Assembly (NCBI RefSeq): GCF_004664715.2
Contig: NC_051068.1
Coordinates: 52,493,453-52,557,452, forward strand
Source of the DNA: Peromyscus leucopus
Lineage: Eukaryota > Chordata > Mammalia > Rodentia > Cricetidae
Length of the DNA stretch: 64,000 nt
Reading direction: 5' to 3'
The notes beneath the pieces were generated by a model, which saw only the letters and a list, made by a program, of their open reading frames with translations, had not been told where the DNA came from and did not search any database. The position numbers and the translations under genes were made by a program. Each line of letters begins with the position of its first letter. Position 1 is the first letter of the stretch. This document shows, piece after piece, positions 38,500-51,669 of this stretch.

Positions 38500-39680
38500 T
38501 TTGGTAGAAACACAACCAAACAGCAATGATACTTTTTTAAATCAACAAACTCAAAAATCAGGAGAAACTGCTGTAAAAGGATAAAAGAACAGAAAATATC
38601 AACCACTATGCTACCCATGTCTTTCCTTGCCATTTCTTAAATATGTCAACTGTAATATTATGTAAAAATCTCCAACAGTCACAAACCTCAACATCTCGAA
38701 CTAGGGAATAGCATCAGGAAATAGACAATAGGTTATGTCCTCTTACAGCAATGACCAACTTTCAAACAGCCTACATTAGGGTTGTCTAGAGACATAGGAA
38801 CCACATGGGTGGTGGTGGAACTTCATGTGTGTGTGTGTAGGTGGGGGGGAGCAATTCACAAAGATGCACTGCTAACTCCAAATTGCCAGGGGGCAGGTTG
38901 GAGACCCAAAGAAGAACTGCTGGTAAAGTTGTTGCCAAAAGGGAGCCTGAAGGCAAAATTTTATCTCCTTTATAGGAAATTATTTATTCTTAAGGTGTAT
39001 GAGTCCCATCCACATTGTCCAGAATAATCTGCTTTACCTATATCGTAGTGATGGAACTGTTATTCTCATCAAAAACTGCCTCCCAGAAGCATCTGCAATA
39101 ATGTCTGAGCACTGCAGACTTGTCAAACTGGCACATAAAATCTACTGATTCATTGATTGTCCCAAATGAAGGTGCTTAGAGGTCTCTTTTTAAAATGTAC
39201 TGGAATTAAAACAAATATAGCCATTTTATTTTACATCTTATTTTCCCCTTTGCATCAACTTTAGAAGTCTCAATTTAGAGACACTTTAGAAGCCACCATT
39301 ATTCAGTGTCCAAAGCGTGTGGGGGGGGGGGGGGCAGGGAACACAGATAAAAGCACTGTAATTTTAACCTCAATTGATAACACTGTGATGACATGGCCAT
39401 AGAGAATATACTTTTTGGTATAATTCTCAGATATAATTAAATAAGAAACATTAATTAGCTTAAACACCATAGTGTTCTGTTCTATGATAAATTTCTTTGA
39501 CATAAATTTACCCATTACCAGTGTCATCTGCAATAAAGATGAATGTTTGACCTACAATATGGCGTCTGGAAGAAAAGGACCTTAAGCTTTTAACATTACT
39601 AACCCTTATTTTTTTTTTCAAGCCTAAAAACATCAGAGATACGAATCCTCGCCAACACCTGCACAAGTTAATCACTCAGT
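38500..39680. other. Flank downstream of the minus-strand gene, no gene seen
   Basis: Unique DNA with a G-run at about 39320-39334 and a possible distal poly(A) signal on the minus strand near 39221. It may include an extended 3' UTR. Confidence 0.4.
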
Positions 39681-39687
39681 TGCTTGG

Positions 39688-39693
39688 TTTATT
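39688..39693 (-). terminator. Poly(A) signal AATAAA close behind the stop codon
   Basis: The minus strand carries AATAAA about 30 nt after the TAA of exon E. If used, the 3' UTR would be only about 50 nt. Another minus-strand AATAAA-type signal lies near 39221, so a longer 3' UTR reaching there is equally possible. Which one is used cannot be decided from sequence alone. Confidence 0.5.
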
Positions 39694-39723
39694 CTGGGTA
39701 CAAAATGGAGAAGTAATGAACTG

Positions 39724-39850
39724 TTACACATTCTTCGCCCACGGTAGTGTAGTGACACATTGCTTATCAAGAAAATCTTCCTCTTCCTCGTCTGTGCTGT
39801 AGTCACCAAGTGACAGCAAAGACTGCACTTCGGTATTTCTTCCAGAAGAG
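39724..39850 (-). CDS. Last coding exon E with stop codon, acidic C-terminus
   Basis: On the minus strand the acceptor gcattttcag is followed by 127 nt that complete a Ser codon, encode 41 more residues and end in TAA at 39726-39724. The peptide reads [20 protein letters not shown], then an acidic block [10 protein letters not shown], and ends [10 protein letters not shown]. The Ser/Asp/Glu cluster resembles a casein-kinase-2-type acidic tail. All five exons total 792 nt, exactly 264 codons with the stop, which strongly supports the gene model. In another phase the exon stays open for about 59 codons past this stop, but that frame does not match exon D. Gene identity is unknown to me. Confidence 0.82.
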
Positions 39851-40051
39851 CTGAAAATGCATTAGCAGATCAATACACAGCATATGACACCAAGGTTCAG
39901 CTTTCATTTTTCTTATGGTCAATACTACATAGGTTGAAGTCATTGGAAGCAGGCTGAAGGGGTAAGTTTTCATGCACCTAAGATATACTAAGTCTCCCCA
40001 TAATGAGAAATTCTCATCATTTTCCTGCTTCGAAGAAACAAAGCTACAATC

Positions 40052-40170
40052 CTAGCAAAGGGAAAGAATATTTATGGGCTCCGGTCGTGTTCTTCCCTGA
40101 TGATTAAAAAGAACTTCTAAAACCTGCAGAGCCTCGGGGTCATCGTTAAGAACATCCATCATGATATTGG
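40052..40170 (-). CDS. Candidate alternative last exon F between D and E
   Basis: The minus strand shows an acceptor (attcttttaagcag) and then 119 nt open only in phase 1, ending in TAG. The peptide reads NIMMDVLNDDPEALQVLEVL then FNHQGRTRPEPINILSLC. The first part looks like a well-formed amphipathic helix, and the segment is richer in GC and CpG than its surroundings, as exons often are. Exon C ends in phase 1, so C to F splicing would be in frame (skipping D and E) and would replace the acidic tail. D to F is out of frame. There is no obvious donor after it and no close poly(A) signal. It could also be a decayed exon or an exon of another transcript. I could not match it to a known protein. 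Confidence 0.4.
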
Positions 40171-41527
40171 CTGCTTAAAAGAATCCCAATGAATAGACAT
40201 TCAGATAAATCACTCCTTTGTGTACAGTAAATTAGAACTATATGGGTAGTCACTCAAGATAAACCAAAGCTAAAATTCAATGACAGTAATTACTTGCCTG
40301 TTTTTTGCTCTTGTTTGATTTGTTTTGTTTTGTTGTATCAGTAGGGGGACATGGAAAGCCCAAAGTTCTAACATGTGGGTGTCTATGGTTTAGAAATAAC
40401 ATAGCTTGGGAGAACAAAATTATCTGTATCATTCAAATATTTTGGTTCAAAGTTACCAGGATTTCCAGCCCACGTATGCCAGCAAATATGAAAATATGCA
40501 CCCTGCAGTAGACATAGCACCTTTAAAGATTATTTTATCAAATCCAAAGCAGGCTGAGCCAGCGATCCATAAACTCATCTGTGAACCAGCTGGGCAGAGA
40601 ATACAAGGGCCAGCTGATTATCATGTGACCCTTTTAGTTATAAATCCTGCTTTGTATCATTCATCCCTCCATATTTTTAGTATTGAATTTCTTTTGTGAA
40701 ATGACAATGAAGACACAGATAGAGTTAGTTGTGTTTTTATAACATTTTAGGGGGAAATGAGTACTTTCATACTATTCATTTTTAAAAGTGTTATTTGTAT
40801 TGAGATGCTAAAAGTTCAAGAGCTCAGGCAAAGCTTTTCGCTTTCAGAAAGACTGAATTACAAACTCTTTATTCCCTTTGAGTTCAGCATTAGACTTTAA
40901 GCCAATCCTAGGGTACTTATCATTAGAGAGATGTTTATTTTGAATTTATTTCCTTATTTCAAAAAGAGAGACCCTCCTTGGAAACAGCCAGTGCCACCAA
41001 TAGACAAACTCATTGCTTTGTTTCACATGTGTCAATTTGACCTCTATATCTTTTAAAGTGATCTCCATTTGAAAAAAAATAATAATAAAGTTGTGAAAAT
41101 TAAAAAATTGGAAAATTCTAGAGTCCATTTTAAGGAAAAGAACTTCTCAATATTCTGGTCTTTAATTTTTGCACTGGGTAAGATTCTATTAATGCAAACT
41201 GTGGAAATTTATCATACTAGTTAATTCAAGTAAGATAACTAACTGTCTTTCAATATAATATGGGAGGATTGCTAGTTCCTTTGCCCCCCTCTAATAACTG
41301 ATACTATATAGCAGAGAAATGGCTTCAAATAAAAGTAACAATTTTATAAGCCTTTCACTAAATCACAATACTAGGTCAGCACAAGAACCAAACATTTTAC
41401 AAAAATAAAAATGGTCATAAATTTGACGCATGTAGGCAAATTTTCTTATATAATGAGGAAAACTGTTTGGAACCCATCTGATCTTCTATGAAACATCTTT
41501 CTTTGGGAAGCTGTAGGTTTAACTTAC

Positions 41528-41663
41528 CTGAAATCAATCTTAGAGGCATCACTCTCACATGACATCTCAAGGAGGTCTTCGGACATCTGGCTGAAGTTTA
41601 GAGGATGGTGGGTGAAGATCTGTAAATCTTCTGAGGGTAGACTTTGAAGTTGTTCTGAAGGAT
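41528..41663 (-). CDS. Internal exon D (penultimate) of the unrecognised minus-strand gene
   Basis: This 136-nt exon is flanked on the minus strand by the acceptor acatgtttcag and a near-consensus donor TTTCAG|gtaagt. Only the frame that takes one base from exon C is open throughout. It reads [20 protein letters not shown] followed by [20 protein letters not shown] and KIDF, leaving in phase 2. The peptide is acidic and Ser/Leu-rich. The other two frames stop inside the exon, which supports the assignment. The strong donor joins exactly to the last exon (AG|C gives Ser). The phase fits exon C but not the candidate exon at 46235-46326, so the main transcript should skip that candidate. Confidence 0.82.
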
Positions 41664-41839
41664 CTGAAACATGTTATTCCATATATCACTAGCACATACA
41701 TCAAAAAACATGTGAACATCCTATGGTGCTGGAATTTACCCAGAAATAATGGCAAGTAGCACAAAGATGGTTAACACAGACTTGTCACCACATACCAATT
41801 TTTTTAATGTTTGTGGAATGTTGACGTTTGGTTTGAGAT

Positions 41840-41920
41840 TCCTTGGAGCACAGGGTAAGAGGTACAGTGCTTGATTGATATGTACAAAGCCTTGGGTCCA
41901 ATAACTAGGGCTAAAAGGAA
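41840..41920 (+). mobile_element. ID-like SINE remnant
   Basis: 'agaggtacagtgcttgattgatatgtacaaagccttgggtccaataactagggc' parallels the ID core 'gagcgcttgcctagcatgcgcaaggccctgggttcgatcc'. Diverged. Confidence 0.5.
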
Positions 41921-42424
41921 AAAGGAGAAGAAGGAAGGAGGGAAAGGAGAAAAAGAAATAAACAAAGGCATGGTGTCAAGTCACCATAAACATACTGGTT
42001 TTTGAAATATGCATGCTCCTTGTGAAATATGTCAAATATCCTAACAATTCACAAAATTCTAAATGAAATGAAGTAATCCTCCATTACACTAGATTATTAT
42101 GCAGTTCTTCAATTTGCCTGAGAATTAGATACTTTATTATCTGTATGTTTGTTCTGCAATTCCCTTTCTTTTCTGGCTCCTTTGCTTAGGGGAAATGATC
42201 CCTTGTATTTGAAGAAGGGAGAGGGGATGGCAAGCTTTAAGTATTCTCTCATTTCATTCTGCTGGCCTGTGGTTCAATGGCCTAGATGTAAACAAATAGT
42301 GCATGTAAAAAAAATGATGTTTAGACAAATTTATCTTTATACAAACTACTCTAAATCCAAGTATGGAAATAAATATTCCTATGATAGACCTCAATGCATT
42401 CTTTCCGACACTGATGTAACTTTC

Positions 42425-42640
42425 TTTTTTAATACGGTGTCTAAGTAGCCTAGGTTGAATCAATATATTGCAAAGGATGACCTTGAACTTCATATTCCCC
42501 TTTCACTACCAGCTGAATGCTGTGATTACAGATGTGAATCACTGTGTCCTGTTTGCGAGGTACTACAATTAGAATCCAGAGTTTTGTGTATGTTAGCACT
42601 CTACCAACTAAACTACATCCCCATCCCATTAAGCCATCTA
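42425..42640 (-). mobile_element. Diverged B4/RSINE-type SINE
   Basis: The reverse complement shows a tRNA-like head ('gatggggatgtagtttagttggtagagtgctaacatac') followed by a B1-like part. Spacing fits a composite B4-type element. Confidence 0.5.
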
Positions 42641-43474
42641 AGTTATTGTGACACATTATGATGACTATTTAGGCTGCCACCACCATCACCAGGTGCTGTT
42701 CTCTTCCCTTTCACAAACATGTCAAATAGTTAACTACCTAGTTGCAAGGAATGAACACTAAAACAATATTCTCACACTAGACTTAAAAATATTTAGTTTT
42801 TCATGGTTAATAGTAACTTTCGGTTTTTGAGCAAGCAGATGTCTCCACTGAAACTAAATTAAATTGTTCCCCCTGAAAGATAGACCTCAATATATTTACA
42901 GATTGAAACTTCCTTAAAATTATTTAGCTCAGTGATTTTCAAATTATGATACACTTAGATAAATTAAGTTTGAGATGAAGTTCTTCCCCACAATCCCAAA
43001 GCAATCAGAGTCATCTAATCTCATTTATATTTGAGGACTCTTGATAAGATTTACTATGAAACAAAACTCTTAAAAGTCGGGTTATATTAAAAAGGAATAT
43101 CACCACCATTGTTAGATTAGAAAAATGAGCACCCACAGAAAAATAGTAGTTCACTATACAATGAAAATTGGTACTAGACTGAAGTTTCTTTAGCTCAAGT
43201 GGCTATGCTACAACATCCAATTCTTTGATTTGAGCTCTTCTCTTATCCCCCACTCAGCCTTTGAGCTGAAAGGACAACACCCAACTTCAGACAGCAGAAC
43301 CAAATGGAAGACTGGTATCACTGCAAAGCAGAAGATTTCAGATGTCCATTTTTTTCAGGATGATAACAAAAGGCACAAATTCACATACAAAGACAGGGCC
43401 ATACCAACTGACTGTGCCAATACAAGAGAGCCCAAGAATCAGTGCTATGATGCATTGATAAATTAAAGATTAAC

Positions 43475-43625
43475 CCAAAGCTACGCATTGCACTATATAC
43501 CTTTAATCCCAACACTAGAGAGTCTGAGGAAGAGGCAGGAAGATGCTTAATTCCAAGAATAACTGGACTACGTAGCAATCTTCTGACCAGGCTGGGCTCT
43601 ATGGCAACACCTTGTGTCAATAATA
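43475..43625 (+). mobile_element. Diverged B1 SINE
   Basis: 'ctatatacctttaatcccaacactagagagtctgaggaagaggcaggaagatgcttaattccaagaataactggactacg' is a recognisable but mutated B1. Confidence 0.7.
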
Positions 43626-44339
43626 CTACCAATAACTAAAAAGAATAATTTGGCAGAAACATACTTTAAGACCATAAAAATATTCCACACAAATCCTTTG
43701 CCTACAAAAGAAATAAAAAACTATTTTTAAGAACAACAAAACTAATCTCAAAGATCCAACATTACAAAGCAAATTAAATGGCTACTTTTGGCTCCATTGG
43801 ATCTTATACCAGAGAGACAGTGAGCTCTAACAAGTGTTAGGACAGTACAGTTAAACATGTCATGTGGAATAGAGAAGCATCTCCATTATGTTAACTGACT
43901 GACTCAGCATGTTGGCATCCCTGGTTAGGAGGTGTTCTTGTTCAGGGAGATGCACACTGGGACATGATTTTTGGTACAGTCACAATGTTTGTAACTAACT
44001 TTCAAATGGATCTAAAAAGTACGAAAAAAACCAAAATGCATTCTCTCACTCTACTCTCATGGCCCCACTCCATGGTTCTTCCTTCCCTCTGTCTCCCTTT
44101 CCTTCTCTCCCTCTTCTCCTTCTGTCTCAGAACATGCATATGTCCATGAGTTTGTTGCATTTCTAGTCTCTTCTACAAATTTTCTAAAAGCTTGAAATGC
44201 TTCAGAAGTTCTATCAATAATATCAAAGAAAAAGTTAAGGCCATGTTGTTAGTGAACTGGTTTTTTAAATTCTGACAGAATTTAAGCTTTAAGAAAAGCA
44301 CAGCAAATACATGTGGAAATAAAAATCACATAAAGCAAC

Positions 44340-44800
44340 TGTGATGGCTATTCTTGGCTCTCAACTTGACTACATCTGGATTGAGCCAAAACACGAGCAG
44401 CTGGGTACGAATTTTCCTTGAACGAATCATTTGAGATAGGAATATTCATCTTAATTAGGTCTGAGCCACACCTCCTGGTGGCTGCCCATATAAAGGACAT
44501 AGAAGAAGGCTCTTGTTCTCTGCCTGCTTGCCTTCACTCTCACTGGGAAGCTCGTTCCTCACTGGCATTAGAGGCTGCTTCATCAGGGATTCTGGCGTAT
44601 TCTGAAGACCAGCTGAGAAATTCAGCCTCATGGTCTGAACACTGATCCGAACTTTTTTGACTTTCTCTTGGAAGACAGCCACTGAGAGAAGCTCAGCTAA
44701 TGCGGCAACTGAAGGACATATTGGAAATGCCTTGTCAAAAGGGGATCCAATGAAAGAAAATAGGTTCCCAGCAGGAGAAAGCAGAGTGTAACAGAAACCA
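44340..44800 (+). mobile_element. Rodent dispersed repeat beginning TGTGATGGCTATTCTTGG
   Basis: 'tgtgatggctattcttggctctcaacttgactacatctgg' is the start of a common rodent family, and the remainder to about 44800 lacks other identity. The 75-codon ORFs across it on both strands are chance. Family name uncertain. Confidence 0.5.
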
Positions 44801-45484
44801 ATTCAATGATATAAAAGCAGATTTTTTTTTTTCTGAAATGAGGAATTTATTCTATAGTCAGAAAGAAAGACTGCCACTGGAAGAGATCTGAAAGAGAATC
44901 ATCCTGCTCCTTTCATGAAGGGGGCAAGAATACGAGACAAGATAGGCCATGGGCCTAGGGGAAATATGATTAGAATACAGTATATGAAAAACGTTGAGCA
45001 AAGAAAAAAAGACTAAAACAATTAAACAAAGGACATTCAGCATATCCTTCCAGGAACAAAGTCTGAACCAAGTGCCCTGATAAGACCAAGAATAAACCAC
45101 AAGAAGTGACAAAGAAATAGTGAGGTTGCAAACTAAGACAGCCTCTGATTATGTCACAGCCAGGGTGTGTGATCCAGAGCCAGGAAAGTCCCTGGGGGAG
45201 ATTTCAAAGAAAAGACATCAGGCTCCTATTCTAAGCTGATCTGTTTTTCACATACAAAGTTCTCAGGGGATTCTAAACTGAAGCTACTTCCTGTAACACA
45301 GTCCCACAGCCTTCCCTGAATGGAAAACCAACAGGACTATTAGGCTCCACCAAACGAAACTTTAGTGGAAACACAGGGACAGAAGATGGTGAGGAGATAT
45401 CTGCTATTGTGCACAGGACAGAAAGTTCAGATCTGTTAATTAGTTGCATACATTTAAGTGATTAGTCATGACAGAAATAGTGTG

Positions 45485-45690
45485 TGGCCCAGCAAGCCAG
45501 CTCTCTGGGTAAAGCACTTGCTGAGCAAGCCTGGCAATCTGAGTTTGAGCTGGAGAACCCATGTAGAGGTATAATGAGATGAACGGCTTTGCAAAGTTGT
45601 CCTCGGACCTCCACACTTGCCGTGGCATGTGCACCCCAACTCCACAGGAAACATATACCCAAGCACACACAATAAAGAAACATTAAAAAA
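45485..45690 (+). mobile_element. B3-type SINE
   Basis: The head 'ccagctctctgggtaaagcacttgctgagcaagcctggcaatctgag' and tail 'cctcggacctccacacttgccgtggcatgtgcacc ... cacacacaataaagaaac' fit B3. Overlapping minus-strand ORFs (up to 87 codons) are shadows of it. Confidence 0.75.
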
Positions 45691-46234
45691 GACATTTTAA
45701 AGACAGATATTTTCAAGAATATCATTATGCAACTTGCTCAAGATTAATGAAAATAGGCCTTTGGGAGGGCAGAGAACTTCATCCACAGAAATCTTGACCA
45801 AGAAAGAAACTAGAAGGAAATCTTGACAAGATAACAAATTATAACTCACTGAGATGTATTCACTACCATCTAGAATAGCATGTGATTTAATAAAGTGAAT
45901 AAATGATTCTTCGTCTTTTATTTGAGAGATGGATTAAAGTAAAAAAAAAAAAACTAAAGCAGAAACACTCAATTGCCAAATTTTCCTTTTTCTAGTTTTC
46001 TTAAACGTTAAGAAACATGCACAAAAAATAGAATGAACTGTCAATATTACACTGTTTCTGTTCAAAAAAGGGGCAATTTTATAAAGTTAACTAGGCAGGA
46101 TTCTGGTAAAAATACTTCCTGAACATATGCATTTCCATCCTGTTAAGTTGTTGAACCTATATGCCTGTCTAGCTACAGTTTAAAAGTATTGTGCGAGATA
46201 TTGGGCATCTGTTTTTATGAAGTTACAGTATTAC

Positions 46235-46326
46235 CTCTTTCTTTTTAACCTGTATACGCTTCTCTGTGGAGGTGTTTTCCTCAGGTTTCAAACATTCCCT
46301 TTTGGAAGGAGAAGGGAATCTCAAAA
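46235..46326 (-). CDS. Candidate cassette exon G in the intron between C and D
   Basis: On the minus strand a good polypyrimidine acceptor (tagctttctccttag) precedes 92 nt that are open when entered in phase 1, the exit phase of exon C. The peptide reads LRFPSPSKRECLKPEENTST then EKRIQVKKKE and is followed by the donor AAAGAG|gtaata. It is basic and Ser/Pro-rich, in keeping with the gene's disordered linker. It leaves in phase 0, which does not fit exon D: inclusion would shift D into a frame that ends after about 21 codons. It could therefore be an alternative-terminus or poison cassette, lead to an exon I have not found, or be a chance pseudo-exon. No repeat similarity is visible. Confidence 0.35.
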
Positions 46327-47487
46327 CTAAGGAGAAAGCTACAAGACTCAAAAAGATCAGTATCTCCCAAGACTCATGAGGTCTCTCCAAACTTTATAGC
46401 AGCAGTAAAGAATTTTGGTGGTGAGATCTGGCTGAGAGCAGACGACCCCTCAGTGCAGCTGCCTGCAAGCTGGGCAGTGAATTACAGTGACAGACCTTGG
46501 GTAAATATTCACTCAGGCCAGGCTGGGCTTTACTAATTGCAACTACTGAAGTCATCCATACTCCTGAAACCCCAATGAACCTCAATGCTGAACATCCTTG
46601 TTTCAGCAAGCAGGACATGGATAGTATCACTCCTAAAGGCTGTCACTTGCTTCTCTCTCTAGGGTGAATACAAATACACTCCCCAGTCAGAGTAATGCAA
46701 CATCCCTATAAATACGTAATCTTACTTGTGTACTTAACGATACAAACATATTTGAAATGATACTCACTGTAGTTAACGGTGGTTGTTTTAAGAATAGTAA
46801 GATTTTGTGATTGTATGGGCTTTTTTTTTCTTTTCTTTTTTCTTTTTGGCTTACATTTTATTCTTACTGCCTGAATTGTTCAAAATTGAGTGAGATGATT
46901 CTTAGAAAAGTAACAAAGTTTTGTAAACTTAGTAAGTGAGAAAGAAGGTTACTAACAGCAAGGGGCAGGATGGCAGGGTTGTGACAAGTGTGGAATACAC
47001 ACACACAAAAAAAAACCCAGATAATTTTCTGGCCTTTGTACCTACAGTTGGTTTCCAACTGTGAAAGCTGTAAGAGGATTGCCTCCCTGATGTTTTGTTA
47101 CTGCTAGACACTTGCGATGTTAAAGAATAGGGTGGTATTTGTCACACTGTCTGCAGTTATTGAGGTTGGAAATAGAATGAACAAGTAGAATCCCTTCCCA
47201 AACTGTTGTTACCTACTCATCTGGGTACTGCCTGGGCACTTGTTAGATGCGCAGACACACTGCATCAGTGTGTATCTGAAGAAGACCCCGGGGTGGGGGT
47301 GTGCATATATTTAAGGTTGGGAAGGACTGCTTTAAGAATTCTAACAGCTCAATTTTCCCACAAGAATGCTAGACAGAGGGTTTCACAAAAATGAAGGTAT
47401 TAACCCTTCATTGTACTTGAAGGGAAGATAAAAAAGATTTTGTTTCTTAAACTAGTTTTTCATTACATTTTATTTGTGTGTGTTAGT

Positions 47488-47509
47488 ACACACACACACA
47501 CACACATTA

Positions 47510-47557
<48 letters not shown>
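47488..47557. repeat. (CA)n(TA)n microsatellite
   Basis: CA units to about 47507, then TA units to about 47557. Confidence 0.95.
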
Positions 47558-47559
<2 letters not shown>

Positions 47560-47938
47560 TATGTATATACTACATATACAAGGAAGTCAGAGAGAAACTT
47601 GGGGAATTCTACTATGTGTGTCCCTGGGGTCAAATTCTAGTTGTCAATCTTACTCAAATGGCTATATACATGGAAATATAATGCTTGCCCAAATTTGAAA
47701 GTTCCTATGTCAGTGTTTTGTTTTTTTTTTTTTGTATTACATGGGTTGAGAATGACCAGTTTTTCTGTGGGATCAGAAACCTCATATTTTATAAGTATTT
47801 TTATGTGGTATTGGGGATATCAAAGGAAATAGACACATGGGAAGGAAATGCCTTTTCCATTTGCTTGTCGTAGAGCAACATGTAAAGACTGAAGCAGAGA
47901 ACAGAGTTACTATTTTATAAGTCAAATCTATTATTCAC

Positions 47939-48196
47939 CTGCAAGGTTTCTCAGCACATTTAATTCTTTCTCCAAACTGTCTAAAGCTTGTTGATCTTCA
48001 GTGTTATCTAGGAAAGGCTCATTCTGGTCAGTTACATCTATGTATTCAATTTCTGAAATTTCAGATGCAGCTCTGGATAGGGATTGAGTGGCCACACTCC
48101 TGGGTCGGGGAGAAGAGGACATCCAGCAGCTGGAGCCTTTTCGAGCAGAGTTGGAAACAGGGAAGTTTGCTGTGGAAGGTCTCTGTGACTTCTGGC
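47939..48196 (-). CDS. Internal exon C of the unrecognised minus-strand gene, Ser-rich linker plus short helix
   Basis: This is the longest coding exon in the window, 258 nt or 86 codons, phase 1 in and out. It is bounded on the minus strand by the acceptor cttttcttcttgtag and the donor TTGCAG|gtgaat. The first half is Ser/Arg/Pro-rich ([20 protein letters not shown] and [20 protein letters not shown]), the kind of sequence often phosphorylated. The second half turns acidic ([20 protein letters not shown]) and ends in a predicted amphipathic helix ([16 protein letters not shown]), perhaps a short coiled coil. The frame stays open through the acceptor into the upstream intron, but the polypyrimidine tract and the phase match fix the start. 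No known domain was recognised. Its length is a multiple of three. Confidence 0.85.
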
Positions 48197-48399
48197 CTAC
48201 AAGAAGAAAAGAAAGGCACCAACTTGCTTTAAAATCCTGAGTGTGTATTTGTTTGTTCAGTTTAATAGGTTCATACATGTTGATGGAGACTGAACTCTTC
48301 ATCATCAGGAACACCATCCAACTCATTTGAGAGAAACTCTCTCATTGACTTACATTTACCGATTAGGGTCCAGTGTTTGGCCAGTGAACCCCAGTGTTG

Positions 48400-48545
48400 T
48401 TCTTGTAGCCAACATCCCAGCTCCCAGTCCTGGGGAAACTAACACACACACTATCATGCCTGACATTTTCACATGGGTTCTAGGGTCAAACTCATGTCCT
48501 GGTGCTTAGAAGGCAAGCACTTTACTGACTGAAACATCTACTGTG
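48400..48545 (-). mobile_element. B4/RSINE1-type SINE remnant
   Basis: 'tttcacatgggttctagggtcaaactcatgtcctggtgcttagaaggcaagcactttactgactgaaacatc' is the reverse of the B4-type tRNA-like head. It lies just upstream of exon C. Confidence 0.7.
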
Positions 48546-48973
48546 CCCTAACCCCCAAAGTGTGCTAACAATACAAATTACTCTCCTGGACACAAAGTAT
48601 CCAATAGTACTGTAGCCTTTTGACTGTTACTTATTTGAGCAATTGCAAATTAATCCCAAATTACATTCACAGTGACATAAAGAACTCCTCCGAGTCCTTT
48701 TTCAGCACTCAAGAAAAGAGAACCTAATTTTAATAGCAACTAACGTAAAATATCCATCTGACAAGCCAGCTGCAGAGCAGTGTAGCGCACATTCTCCGCT
48801 CTAGTCCATCTAACTGCCAGATGCCCTTACATGTATGTTCCTTAAATTCTAGAAAAATGCCACACTGTGCATTGTAAAGGGAAAATATAGGATAAACATG
48901 GTTTCTCCTAGAGAACTAATGACATATCAGGATTTTATAAATTAATTTTTAAATATAAAGACAAATAGGCTAC

Positions 48974-49351
48974 TGTTAAGGGCTATGCCACTCCAGGACT
49001 TTCCCTGAGGTCCTGATGTATGGAGAATGAACTCAGTTCCTTGTCTAAAACCAGGTACATGCTTGGTAATGCAAAAAATGGCCTGGGGCCAGGGCTCTGG
49101 AGGAGCTGCGGTTTTGGATCCTGAGAACACAACTCTTCCCATTGTATGATAGTATTTTGCATACTTTGTCCCAATTTTGCTTTTCAGGAAAACTGTATAT
49201 AAGGTGCTGTACTTCTTCATAAACTTGCTTAGCATAAGTCATCAGACTGAGCAAGACCTCTTGGTCCCACCTTTTCTCATCTTCATCATCACATCCCTGT
49301 TCCTCTCACTTAGCATCCTGTCACTGAAGAACAACCTGCTGGTCCAGGACA
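48974..49351 (+). mobile_element. Solo LTR with near-perfect 6-bp duplication, in the B-C intron
   Basis: It runs from TGTTAAGGGCTATG to GGTCCAGGACA with a TATA-like tatataagg at about 49196. It ends in the layout 'cttgcttagcataagtcatcagactgagcaagacctcttgg' typical of class II LTRs. Flanks are ggctac (48968-48973) and ggctag (49352-49357), 5 of 6 identical. It is antisense to the host gene. All three minus frames stay open by chance over part of it. Confidence 0.78.
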
Positions 49352-49357
49352 GGCTAG

Positions 49358-51094
<1,737 letters not shown>

Positions 51095-51456
51095 GGAGCA
51101 GCTGGTGCCATCATTGGCAATGTAGTATCAGAAATGATTAATATTGATTGATTCCAGTCAGACTCTAGATATAACAAGTTCTCTTTGGTGATAACATATA
51201 TACCCTATGCTTATTATTGAAACTAGGATAAATATTAAAAAGACAAAACACAATGGTACTAATGAACACAAAACGATTAGTGAGGTTAGGACACAATCAA
51301 TCACCAAGTAATGTTTAATGTAATTATTACTGCTGTTCTATATATAGCATAGAATTTAACAAAACAATTATAGCATGTGTTTATGGGCAGCATTTTTATT
51401 TCTTGCAAGTGTACAGGGGCTAAGGGTTAATATAGAATTCCTCTACAATCATTCAT

Positions 51457-51665
51457 ATTTTTAAGACAGTATTTGTCACTGTGATTCAGCTTAGACTGCC
51501 TACCCAAGCAAGCTCCAGGGATCACCTTGTTTCTACTTCTCTAGTACCTGGATTATGGACATGCTCCATTGTCCCTGACTTTCATATGTGCTCTAGGATT
51601 AAACTCATGTCTCTTTGCAAGTATAGACAGCAATTTATCAACTGAACCATTCTCCAGACATCTTG
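51457..51665 (-). mobile_element. B4/RSINE1-type SINE
   Basis: Reverse-oriented: a B1-like part ('tttttaagacagtatttgtcactgtgattcagcttagactgcc') followed by 'tttcatatgtgctctaggattaaactcatgtctctttgcaagtatagacagcaatttatcaactgaaccattctcc', a tRNA-like head. Confidence 0.7.
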
Positions 51666-51669
51666 GGTA

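Noticed and set aside
43230..43466. 78-codon plus ORF with hydrophilic, protein-like composition
   Set aside because: It is on the strand opposite the gene, has no splice sites with compatible frame, and runs into a decayed B1. No family was recognised.
48942..49254. Three overlapping minus ORFs that looked like a processed pseudogene
   Set aside because: The segment is explained by a plus-strand solo LTR with flanking near-duplication, and all three frames being open is not what a real gene shows.
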